From Thermoplasmata archaeon M9B2D (GTDB lineage Archaea; Thermoplasmatota; E2; DHVEG-1), in the NCBI GenBank assembly GCA_002900555.1, contig MUGD01000050.1, positions 1 to 13,844 of the forward strand: DNA of 13,844 bases, written 5' to 3'. The notes beneath the pieces are model-generated. The model was not told the DNA's origin. It made no database searches and saw only the letters and a program-made list of their open reading frames with translations. Of the stretch, positions 6,857-13,844 are shown piece by piece. Numbering within the stretch: the first letter of the stretch is position 1; every line of letters begins with the position of its first letter. The translations under genes and the position numbers were made by a program.

Positions 6857-7203
6857 TTTTTGGATACCAGTTTGCGGATAGTTTCTTTTAGCTGCGTAAG
6901 ATCGGCTGATTTAACGATATATGCTTCAGAAGCCCATATTGCGAAATCATCCCTATAATCGTACGCAGTTGACATGATGATCGGTAACCTGGGATTTTTC
7001 TCTTTCATGTGCCTTAACACCTGTATCCCATCCATTCCTGGCATGAGGATGTCAAGTGTCACGATATCCGGATTTTCAGAATCGAAGAGATTAAGGGCCT
7101 CTTCGCCGGAACTTGCAATGACTACTTCATACCCTTCATCTTCAAGTTCTTCCTTATAGAGCATACGTATGGCAGGATCGTCATCAACTATCAATACTTT
7201 CAT
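6853..7203 (-). CDS. Stand-alone receiver-domain response regulator
   Basis: A 116-residue CheY/Spo0F-like receiver with no output domain. All key residues are present: acidic pocket Asp8/Asp9 (LIVDDDP), phospho-acceptor Asp51 (TLDILMPGMDG), switch Thr79 (STA) and Lys98 (IVKS). It is probably phosphorylated by the giant kinase encoded just upstream, whose gene overlaps it by 20 bp. Because it lacks a DNA-binding or enzymatic part, it must act by protein contact or pass phosphate on in a relay, with the target outside the window. Its start has the best ribosome site in the window (AAAGGAGGT), suggesting higher translation than the kinase. The stop overlaps the rlmD ATG. Confidence 0.95.
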   Translation of the reverse strand: MKVLIVDDDPAIRMLYKEELEDEGYEVVIASSGEEALNLFDSENPDIVTLDILMPGMDGIQVLRHMKEKNPRLPIIMSTAYDYRDDFAIWASEAYIVKSADLTQLKETIRKLVSKK

Positions 7204-10200
7204 ATTCTGATACCTCCTTTACAGGTATGTATATTTTAAAGACAGCCCCTTCTCCTGAGGAACTTCTTACTTCAATTTTTCCGGAGTGTTGTTCAACAAT
7301 CCTGTGAGTAATGGCAAGTCCAAGTCCGGTCCCAGTAACTTTCGTCGTATAGAATGGATCGAATATATAGGGCAGATCCTTCGTATCTATGCCTGGCCCC
7401 GTGTCAGAAATCTCTGTAACTGAAAAGCCCTCCTCCGTATATGTCTTTATTATAATACTGCCATTGGGAGAAATGATATCGATAGCATTTCCTATTATAT
7501 TGATCAAGCTCTCCTTTATCCTGTTCACGTCCACTTCTACAAAGGATGATGGTATTTCCATCTCCCTTTCTATATGAATATTCTTTTTTCTAATTTGATC
7601 GGAAAAAAGGGAAAGGGCCTCTTCTATGATCGTACCCATGTGGGTTATTTGCTTATTCAACTTGATATCCCGAACATATCCGAGTATCTCACGAAGTATC
7701 TCTTCAAGACGTGAGACCTCCTTTGATATGATCGAAGCATATTCTTTCATGCTTCCATCAAGTTTCTTTTCAAGTCGTCTAGAAAAACCGCCGATTGACA
7801 CAAGCGGATTGCGAATTTCATGCGCTACTTTTGCAGCAACCTCACCGAGTGCGGCCATTCGCTCAGTCATGGAAAGTTTGTCCTGAAGCTTTTTAAGTTC
7901 TGTTATATCTCGAACAACATGAACGGTACCGATAAACTCGCCTTGGGTATTAAAGATTGGGGAACTTGATGTCAAGAATGTACCGCCGAGATGCGGCTCT
8001 TCTATTTCCTCAACATACGCTTTCTTTGTCTCAACAGTCTTGTGATGAGGACATATTTCCAGTGGCCTGTCCATGCCATGAAATATTTCATAGCATTTTT
8101 TCCCGATTATTTCATGAGCCGGCTTCCCGATTTTCTGTGCGACTGCCTTATTAATGTTTTTGATCGTATAATCATTTGTATTGAAATAGACCATATCGGA
8201 TATGGACTCAAATATATTTTCAAGTTCTGCCTCAGCGAGTTTTACCTGTTCGAAGAGTCTGGCACTCTCAAGGGCTGCGGCCACCTGGTCAGCGAAACCT
8301 CTCAGGAACCGTATGTCCTCTTCAGTTATGGGTTTCCTGTTGAAGTAGTTATCGACCCAAAGAAGTCCAAGCACTTTATCACGCGATATGAGCGGAATGG
8401 CGGCATAAGCGTGTGTATCCAGCAATTGTATTAAAGCCGTGTCGGCCATCGGCTCATGATGAACGTCTATGACGTTAATTGGCTTCCTCTCTTTCACGGC
8501 AAGGGTCAGTGTAGTTGTGTCCTCAAGTGAGATCGTCATCCCGGTGCTAAGGCGGTCAAGAAAGGAATCTTTCTTGAGAGGGCTTTCTTCGACTTCGCTC
8601 AGAAGTTCAGGAAGGGACTTCTTTTCAAGAGATAACTTATCCCAGATCTGCCATGCTTCTTCGGCAGAGGCGGGTCCGACTCCCATCTCACCACGAAGCG
8701 CATTGTGTTCTTCGTCAACAAGAAAGAGAATTGCGCGATTGAAGCCAAGGCCATCACTCATGGTAACTGCTGTTAAAACCATTCTGAGCAGCTTTTCAAA
8801 CTCCAGAGTTCCCCTCATCGCTGAACTGATAAAGAAAAGACGTGAGAGTTCCTGGTTTCTCCTGATAAGCTCCTTCTCAACCTTCTTCTTTTCTGAAATG
8901 TCTCTAGAAATTCCGGTAATACCTATTACCTCTCCCGATGTGTCCTTTATAGGCGAAAGAGTCAGGCTTACTTCGAATATCCTTCCGTCTTTGTTCACTC
9001 TTATAGTTTCAATGTCCTTGATTATCTCACCCTTCTTCAGTCTCTCAATATATTTAATTTCTCTTTCTCTGAGAAAATCAGGGACAAAAGGAAGAAAATT
9101 ATTAAGGGCCTCTTCTTCACTATACCCGTAGATTTTTTCAGCCCCCTTGTTCCACGAGGTAATGATACCATCGATATCTGATGTGACAATAGCGTCAGGC
9201 GTATTATCAATGAGACTTTCAAGGTATTCTTTTGTCTGAGATACCTCCTTATAGAGACTCAGTATCTCCTCCTGATAAAGAACACGGTCAGTAATGTCAC
9301 GAATAAAGACAACAACTTCGATTATTTCCCCAGCATCGTCCTTGATCGGATAAGAGGAAAGTTCAGCGTAATTAATTCCTCTGGATTGTGTTATCGTATT
9401 AATTTCACCGGTTTCGAAAGTAGCTTTGGCCGCGCAATGGGGACAGATCATGTTTTCAGCAGTGTGAAAGACATCAATACTATTCTTTCCTATAATGTCC
9501 GCAATATTTCTGTCTGTCCAACTTTCAATATATTTGTTTGCCAGTAGAATATTCCAGTTCCTGTCAAGAGTAATAATTCCGCCTCGAACACTGTCGAAGA
9601 GTGTTTCCATGCGTTTCTTAGCTTCAAGAGCACTGATCTCTCGAGCTCTGTCACGTTCAATATTCCTGATTTTCTCTATAGCAAGAGCAGAGATTGAGGC
9701 AAATCCTTCCGCCGTAGCAAGATCATCGGGACTAAACGAAACGATATTCCCTTCCTCGTCCTTTTTGTCGTAGAGTCCTATCGTTCCCAGAAGGGATTCG
9801 CCAAGAAGCATCGGGACCGCTACCACTGATGTTACGGGAATACCAGGGAGATGCATGTGCTCGGGAAGACGATGCAGGTTCTCAATGAGTAGGGGATTCT
9901 TTTCGTACGCAACTTTTCCAGCTATTCCCTCACCGACTGATGGCGTCCAACTCTCAACACTTTCTAGGGGCAAGCCAAATGAAGATTTTGCGGGAAGTTT
10001 ATTGTCCTCTAAAATTCTTATGACACATCCCTTTGCGTTGAGGAGGACGGTCATCCTCTCAGAAACCCTAGAGAATAGTTCGTCTAAATTGGAAGATACG
10101 TTCACTATTTTTCCAAGCTCATAAAAAGCAGTTAATCTCCTGAGTTGTATTTGGGTCTCATCATAAAGAAAAATCCTGTTTATGGCCGTGCTGACGGATT

Positions 10201-11380
10201 GAGCTATAGACATGTAAAGATTGGAAAGTTCATGAGTTTGTACGATGGAACTCTCTAAGACAATGATCAACATACCTCTCGTTTTACTATCTATTATAAG
10301 TGGACAGATTATGGTTTTTGATGACGAGGTCGAGTCAAAAGGGGAGGTCTCTATCAAAGCTGGTTTAGAATGTACGAGAACGTCTTTTATTGAATCAATA
10401 TCATCGGAAAGGGATTCGGGGAACCCAATACCTTTTTGCGAAAAGCTGGAGGAAACTATATGAAGAGGTGCATTTGTTTTCTTGAGATAAATTGCGGCCC
10501 CAAGAACTTCGGCACGCTCAAAAATGGTTGAGGTAACCATACCAAGGGTATTTTGTAGATCATGTGAAGTAGTAATAGCATTGCTTATATCCAGAAGAAG
10601 TTGAGTATTATAGAGCTGGGAACGCAGCTTGCTTTCAGTTTCATTCACCTTATCTATCATTTGGTTAAATCTCTCGGAGAGTATTCCGAACTCATCTTTC
10701 CTTTGGTAATCGATCCTATACTCAAGATTACCGGCAGCAATTCTGTCAGTTGCCGTGAGTATTTGGCTTAATGGATTAGAAAATGTTTGAGAAAGAAGAA
10801 GGGATAGTGCAAATGATACAACGAAAAATACGATTACTATCAGCAGTATATAAAAAGAAAGTGATTTTTTCATTTTTTCAGCACTCTGTGAAACCACTTG
10901 GAGTCTTGAAAGGGACTCCTCACTGGTATCCTCAAGGAGAGAAAGTATTTGCAATTCACTTTCATCAAGCTGTCTCACGAGTATCACAACTTTGTGGTCT
11001 CCTACGGGGGAGCGGAAAGAGAGAATGCTGCTTACCATGCTGTCTAGTTTCTGAAACATCTGACCGACGAGATGAAAATCCCTCCTGTTTTCCATATACG
11101 GAGCAAGATCCCCGAAGGATTTCAGTACGGCCTGCCTCTTCTCGTCATACATCCTTCGGTATTTAAAATCTCCGCTATACCCCCAGTATTTTCCTACCTT
11201 GCAAAACTCAGTGATAGAATGCCTAAGCGCATCGTGTTTTCTATTTATATTTGAGATGTCTTCCATAAGTTGAACATTGGAATGTATCTTTTCGAAAAGA
11301 AAAGTGTTGGCGAGCGTAAAAACGAGGAGAAGCAGGAAGAAAACAGCACTGAAAATAGATAGTTTATGTTTAATGAGCAC
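7184..11380 (-). CDS. Multi-sensor membrane histidine kinase (HAMP, GAF x3, PAS x3)
   Basis: A 1398-residue sensor kinase. Order: membrane helix about 9-29; extracytoplasmic region about 30-174; membrane helix about 175-198; HAMP about 199-250; GAF about 265-405; GAF about 417-572 (GEGIAGKVAYEKNPLLIENL); PAS about 588-700; PAS about 715-832; large GAF about 845-1042; PAS about 1050-1162; HisKA with His1187 in AHEIRNP; and HATPase with Asn1298, DTGPGI (1326-1331), FDPFYTTK (1340-1347) and GTGLGL (1350-1355). It is complete and should autophosphorylate, then pass phosphate to the receiver encoded next. Two PAS domains carry cysteine motifs: CPHC at 646-649, and Cys1096/Cys1110 in the third. The start is GTG at 11380, chosen for AAGGGAG 8 nt upstream and for the following signal-anchor helix. 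Ligands are unknown. Confidence 0.95.
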   Translation of the reverse strand: MLIKHKLSIFSAVFFLLLLVFTLANTFLFEKIHSNVQLMEDISNINRKHDALRHSITEFCKVGKYWGYSGDFKYRRMYDEKRQAVLKSFGDLAPYMENRRDFHLVGQMFQKLDSMVSSILSFRSPVGDHKVVILVRQLDESELQILSLLEDTSEESLSRLQVVSQSAEKMKKSLSFYILLIVIVFFVVSFALSLLLSQTFSNPLSQILTATDRIAAGNLEYRIDYQRKDEFGILSERFNQMIDKVNETESKLRSQLYNTQLLLDISNAITTSHDLQNTLGMVTSTIFERAEVLGAAIYLKKTNAPLHIVSSSFSQKGIGFPESLSDDIDSIKDVLVHSKPALIETSPFDSTSSSKTIICPLIIDSKTRGMLIIVLESSIVQTHELSNLYMSIAQSVSTAINRIFLYDETQIQLRRLTAFYELGKIVNVSSNLDELFSRVSERMTVLLNAKGCVIRILEDNKLPAKSSFGLPLESVESWTPSVGEGIAGKVAYEKNPLLIENLHRLPEHMHLPGIPVTSVVAVPMLLGESLLGTIGLYDKKDEEGNIVSFSPDDLATAEGFASISALAIEKIRNIERDRAREISALEAKKRMETLFDSVRGGIITLDRNWNILLANKYIESWTDRNIADIIGKNSIDVFHTAENMICPHCAAKATFETGEINTITQSRGINYAELSSYPIKDDAGEIIEVVVFIRDITDRVLYQEEILSLYKEVSQTKEYLESLIDNTPDAIVTSDIDGIITSWNKGAEKIYGYSEEEALNNFLPFVPDFLREREIKYIERLKKGEIIKDIETIRVNKDGRIFEVSLTLSPIKDTSGEVIGITGISRDISEKKKVEKELIRRNQELSRLFFISSAMRGTLEFEKLLRMVLTAVTMSDGLGFNRAILFLVDEEHNALRGEMGVGPASAEEAWQIWDKLSLEKKSLPELLSEVEESPLKKDSFLDRLSTGMTISLEDTTTLTLAVKERKPINVIDVHHEPMADTALIQLLDTHAYAAIPLISRDKVLGLLWVDNYFNRKPITEEDIRFLRGFADQVAAALESARLFEQVKLAEAELENIFESISDMVYFNTNDYTIKNINKAVAQKIGKPAHEIIGKKCYEIFHGMDRPLEICPHHKTVETKKAYVEEIEEPHLGGTFLTSSSPIFNTQGEFIGTVHVVRDITELKKLQDKLSMTERMAALGEVAAKVAHEIRNPLVSIGGFSRRLEKKLDGSMKEYASIISKEVSRLEEILREILGYVRDIKLNKQITHMGTIIEEALSLFSDQIRKKNIHIEREMEIPSSFVEVDVNRIKESLINIIGNAIDIISPNGSIIIKTYTEEGFSVTEISDTGPGIDTKDLPYIFDPFYTTKVTGTGLGLAITHRIVEQHSGKIEVRSSSGEGAVFKIYIPVKEVSEYESIDS
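7212..7220 (-). promoter_or_regulatory. Strong ribosome binding site of the response regulator
   Basis: AAAGGAGGT on the minus strand lies 8 nt before the receiver ATG at 7203 and inside the last codons of the kinase gene. It fixes the start and is the strongest Shine-Dalgarno seen in the window. Confidence 0.9.
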
Positions 11381-11388
11381 TTGCTGTA

Positions 11389-11395
11389 CTCCCTT
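11389..11395 (-). promoter_or_regulatory. Ribosome binding site deciding the GTG start of the kinase
   Basis: AAGGGAG on the minus strand overlaps the glgA stop codon and stands 8 nt before the GTG at 11380. It supports GTG over later ATG codons, which would delete the first membrane helix. Confidence 0.85.
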
Positions 11396-12794
11396 AAAGT
11401 GTTTCGAAAAGTTTAATGTATTTTTTGACGGAGTCAGACCACTTAAATCTTTTAGCCATAGTATTCAGAACAAGCCCTTCCCAATCCTGCTTGTTTCTGT
11501 AAACGCATAACGCGCGTTTTAGGCATTCGATCATTGAATGCACATCACCAAGTCGAAAAACAAAACCGGTTCCATGATTGTTCCCCGCATTGAAATCATC
11601 GACGGTATCTGCTAGCCCTCCAGTCATATTGACTACTGGTACAGATCCGTATCTCATAGCGATCATCTGAGCCAACCCACACGGTTCGTACCGGGACGGC
11701 ATAAGGAAAAGATCTGATCCGGCATAAATCTTACGTGCAAGTGTATCATCAAACGATGTGTTCAAATATATCTTACCAGGGAAGCTTGAGGCTGCCACAG
11801 AAAAGGAACGCTCTATAGCAGGATCTCCTTCTCCCAGAATCATTACATTGGCTCTCAGTTCTATGATTTTCTCCATAGCGCTGGCAATAATATCATGTCC
11901 TTTCTGCGTGGTAAAGCGGCCGATCACTCCGACAAGAGCATTGTCCCTGTCTCGAAATCCGGCAATTTTACACAAATCCTGCTTGCATAGCCGCCGATCA
12001 GTGAGGTTAGATCTTGAGAAAGTTGATAAAAGAAACTTGTCAGAAGACGGATCCCAGAGGTCATAGTCTAGACCATTCAAAATCCCCGTTACACCTTTTT
12101 CTTTTAGGATTCCATTGAGACCAAATCCGAAATGGGGTAGGGTAATTTCATCGGCATATGTTGGACTGACGGTTGAAACAGCATCGGCAAATCCAATTCC
12201 TGCTTTAAGAAGATTAATACTGCCATAATACTCCAGTCCGTCAAGTGTGAAATAACGTTCCGGAATGCCGATGTTCTGCAACGTTTCATGCGGAGCTATC
12301 CCCTGATATCCCATGTTATGAATTGTGAAGACCGTCTTTATGTTGCTCATAGCATGTTCGAAGGAAAGATAGGTCGGAATGAGTGCTGCCTGCCAATCAT
12401 GCGAATGGATGATGTCTGGAGCAAGATCAAGCTTCTTTATTGAATGGAGCATCGCTTTACAGAAAAATGCGAATCGTTCGATATTGTCAGGATAATCTCC
12501 GGCCTTGTCTCCATAGAGTCCCGCGCGCCGGAAAAAATAATCGTTAGATATGAAATAGGCATTCTTTTCGGAGAAGACGTCAAAATAATACATCCTGTCC
12601 CCAAGGTTCACTTTCTGTCCAGATAAAGGTTTTCTTGGTCTCTGCAGTTTCTGTACCGTTCCGTAAAATGGAAGAAAGAGAGAAACACTGTGACCCATCT
12701 TTCTGAACTGTGAAAAAAGTGCACCTGTAACATCAGCAAGTCCGCCGGTTTTTACGTATGGAACCGCTTCTGGAGTTGCTATGACAATCCTCAT
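11394..12794 (-). CDS. glgA: Glycogen synthase (GT5, ADP-glucose type)
   Basis: GlgA adds glucose from ADP-glucose to the non-reducing ends of growing alpha-1,4-glucan chains in the cytoplasm. At 466 residues it is about the usual GT5 length. Visible signatures are KTGGLADV (15-22) for ADP-glucose binding, HSHDWQAALIP (130-140), TIHNMGYQG (157-165), the linker motif GILNGLDYDLWDP (237-249), GRFTTQKGHD (292-301) with Arg293 and Lys298, and the catalytic EPCGL (Glu370) followed by TGGLADTV (391-398). It is complete with no missing key residue. UDP-glucose use is possible in some lineages. It starts 11 bp after the galT-like gene without a clear ribosome site, suggesting coupling, and ends 13 bp before the kinase. 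No glgC, glgB or glgP is in the window. Confidence 0.97.
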   Translation of the reverse strand: MRIVIATPEAVPYVKTGGLADVTGALFSQFRKMGHSVSLFLPFYGTVQKLQRPRKPLSGQKVNLGDRMYYFDVFSEKNAYFISNDYFFRRAGLYGDKAGDYPDNIERFAFFCKAMLHSIKKLDLAPDIIHSHDWQAALIPTYLSFEHAMSNIKTVFTIHNMGYQGIAPHETLQNIGIPERYFTLDGLEYYGSINLLKAGIGFADAVSTVSPTYADEITLPHFGFGLNGILKEKGVTGILNGLDYDLWDPSSDKFLLSTFSRSNLTDRRLCKQDLCKIAGFRDRDNALVGVIGRFTTQKGHDIIASAMEKIIELRANVMILGEGDPAIERSFSVAASSFPGKIYLNTSFDDTLARKIYAGSDLFLMPSRYEPCGLAQMIAMRYGSVPVVNMTGGLADTVDDFNAGNNHGTGFVFRLGDVHSMIECLKRALCVYRNKQDWEGLVLNTMAKRFKWSDSVKKYIKLFETL

Positions 12795-12805
12795 GAGAAG
12801 TAATC

Positions 12806-13792
12806 TTATTCTCCCATATATTTTGCTGCTTCCTCAGGGGGGGTGGGGTTTATATAGAACCCTGACCCCCATTCAAAACCCGCAATTTTTGTCAATTTTG
12901 GAACGATCTCGATATGCCAGTGATAATATTCATTGTTCTCTTCTGTAAAAGGAGACGTGTGGACGATAAAATTATAAGGGGGGATGTTCAGAATCTTATC
13001 TATTCTACCAAGAACATGTTGCAAGATTTCAGCTAGCGACATAAAGTCCTTGTTTACGGGTCCATAGAAAGATGAGTGTCTTTTTGGAAGGATCCATGTC
13101 TCAAAGGGCGCCCGAGGTGCGAATGGAGCTATCGCTAGAAAGAAATCATTCTCATAGATTAGCCTTTTTGGGGAAGACAGTTCCTGAGAGATAATATCAC
13201 AAAAAAGGCATCTGTCCTTATAATCGTAATATTTTTTAGCAGATGCCATCTCTTCTCTAACCGTCTTGGGGATAATCGGAAGAGCAATGAGCTGACTGTG
13301 GGTATGCTCGAGGCTTGCACCGGCAATTTCCCCTTCGTTCTTGAAAACGAGGGCGTATTTGAAGCGAGGATCCATTTTCAGGTCATTGATCCGCTCATTA
13401 TAAGCCCAGAGAACGTTTTGGACAGATGCTATAGGCATTGTGGAAAGAGAAAGGCTGTGGTCAGTGGTTTCTATAATGACCTCGTGGGCCCCAATCCCAT
13501 TCATTTTATCAAACAACCCTTCACCAGTCTTATTGAGCTCACCGTGAATCTGAAGCGCAGGGAACTTATTGGGAACGACCCTCAAAATCCAAGGAGATTT
13601 AAGATCGTTCTGATTTTCCCTCAGGACGAGCAATTCATCGGGCGTTGTATGTTCGTGACCGGGACAGAAGGGACAGAACCCTCCAGCTTTTCTTTTTGAT
13701 GGGAGCGATACGAAGTCTGTCGGACGCTTACCTCTCTCAACTGATATAATTACCCATCGTCCTGAGACGGGATCTCGTCGCAATTCGGGCAT
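12806..13792 (-). CDS. galT: GalT-family nucleotide-sugar transferase or phosphorylase
   Basis: A HIT-superfamily enzyme of 328 residues related to galactose-1-phosphate uridylyltransferase, which swaps UMP between UDP-glucose and galactose-1-phosphate. Visible are the N-terminal RRDPVSGRWVIIS (5-17), zinc-type CPFC (40-43), NKFPAL (75-80), GAHEVIIE (101-108), the active site LEHTHSQLIA (161-170) with nucleophile His165 and Gln167, a second CLFC (195-198), and HWHIEIVP (291-298). Classical GalT has HPHGQ, whereas this branch has HTHSQ. Relatives of this kind include nucleotide-sugar phosphorylases, so the true substrate may be ADP- or UDP-glucose rather than galactose, and the symbol marks family only. 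The start has GGAGG a few bases upstream (13797-13801). It is the first visible gene of the array. Confidence 0.85.
   Translation of the reverse strand: MPELRRDPVSGRWVIISVERGKRPTDFVSLPSKRKAGGFCPFCPGHEHTTPDELLVLRENQNDLKSPWILRVVPNKFPALQIHGELNKTGEGLFDKMNGIGAHEVIIETTDHSLSLSTMPIASVQNVLWAYNERINDLKMDPRFKYALVFKNEGEIAGASLEHTHSQLIALPIIPKTVREEMASAKKYYDYKDRCLFCDIISQELSSPKRLIYENDFFLAIAPFAPRAPFETWILPKRHSSFYGPVNKDFMSLAEILQHVLGRIDKILNIPPYNFIVHTSPFTEENNEYYHWHIEIVPKLTKIAGFEWGSGFYINPTPPEEAAKYMGE
12837..12843 (+). repeat. G7 homopolymer in the galT-like 3' end
   Basis: Seven G on the plus strand (seven C in the mRNA sense) fall in the codons for the terminal NPTPPEEA. A slip here would change only the last dozen or so residues and could fuse or uncouple the glgA start. 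It may be chance. Confidence 0.85.
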
Positions 13793-13796
13793 AAAA

Positions 13797-13801
13797 CCTC
13801 C
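13797..13801 (-). promoter_or_regulatory. Ribosome binding site of the galT-like gene
   Basis: GGAGG on the minus strand lies 4 nt before the ATG at 13792. It fixes the start at MPELRRDP, as expected for the family. Confidence 0.85.
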
Positions 13802-13844
13802 ATGAATGAGTTGGGTGCTAAAACAGATTTATTGACCATATTAT

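Larger units (their letters stand above)
4466..13792 (-). other. Probable seven-gene operon galT-glgA-kinase-receiver-rlmD-unknown-ubiX
   Basis: Seven same-strand genes are separated by 11 bp, 13 bp, a 20-bp overlap, a 4-bp overlap, 5 bp and 55 bp. Several starts lack their own ribosome site or have it inside the preceding gene. This argues for one polycistronic message through at least the unknown gene. Only the last junction has room for a control element (the hairpin at 5083-5097). The promoter is not visible and is probably beyond 13792, where 52 bp remain in the window. Confidence 0.75.

Noticed and set aside
7093..9115. Twelve-base word AAGGGCCTCTTC occurring three times (7093, 7613, 9104)
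   Set aside because: On the coding strand each copy encodes Glu-Glu-Ala-Leu in receiver and kinase helices; shared codons explain it and the spacing is irregular.
8469..9131. Long plus-strand open frame opposite the kinase (220 codons)
   Set aside because: Its product is Ser/Leu/Arg-rich low-complexity, and it lies fully antisense to well-supported GAF and PAS domains; it is a by-product of codon bias in the real gene.
13750..13839. Minus-strand 29-codon frame overlapping the galT start and containing CPNC
   Set aside because: It overlaps galT by 43 bp in another frame and has no ribosome site. It could be the tail of an upstream gene, but nothing in the window supports that.

Overview
The window is an A/T-leaning bacterial chromosomal segment with dense, ordinary gene packing. 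It has no rRNA, tRNA, CRISPR array, insertion sequence or phage gene that I can see. The mix of GAF/PAS-rich sensor kinases, a chemoreceptor with an ILAAQAG-type signalling tip, a TPR lipoprotein, a GalT/GlgA pair and a small CPG/CxxC protein is typical of anaerobic environmental lineages such as Nitrospirota or the former Deltaproteobacteria. This lineage guess rests on protein style only and no marker gene fixes it.

Layout. Positions 1-534 (minus) hold the N-terminal part of a PAS-GAF signalling protein cut by the window edge. It lies 57 bp downstream of a 694-residue methyl-accepting chemotaxis protein (592-2676, minus), and the two probably form one transcription unit. An A/T-rich 185-bp gap (2677-2861) holds the likely promoter of that unit. 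A HAD phosphatase (2862-3521, minus) is divergent from a TPR lipoprotein (3570-4142, plus), which is followed by a small eight-cysteine zinc-ribbon-like protein (4226-4465, plus). The stop codon of the latter abuts the stop codon of the convergent ubiX.

The rest of the window, 4466-13792, is one tightly packed minus-strand array read in the order galT-like, glgA, giant sensor kinase (1398 residues), single-domain response regulator, RlmD-type rRNA methyltransferase, unknown 163-residue protein, ubiX. Junctions are 11 bp, 13 bp, a 20-bp overlap, a 4-bp ATGA overlap, 5 bp and 55 bp, so co-transcription is likely. The last gap contains a small G+C hairpin and may separate or attenuate ubiX expression.

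Working together: GalT-like and GlgA are sugar-nucleotide/glycogen enzymes. The kinase and its receiver-only partner look like a two-component phosphorelay whose output lies elsewhere. The methyltransferase and UbiX are housekeeping (rRNA modification; prenylated-FMN cofactor). I find no clear-cut unprecedented system. The best leads are the kinase/receiver module embedded in a glycogen operon, the unknown cysteine-containing protein between RlmD and UbiX, the eight-Cys small protein, the altered chemoreceptor tip, the HTHSQ GalT-like enzyme, and an eight-G tract just behind the signal peptide of the lipoprotein.
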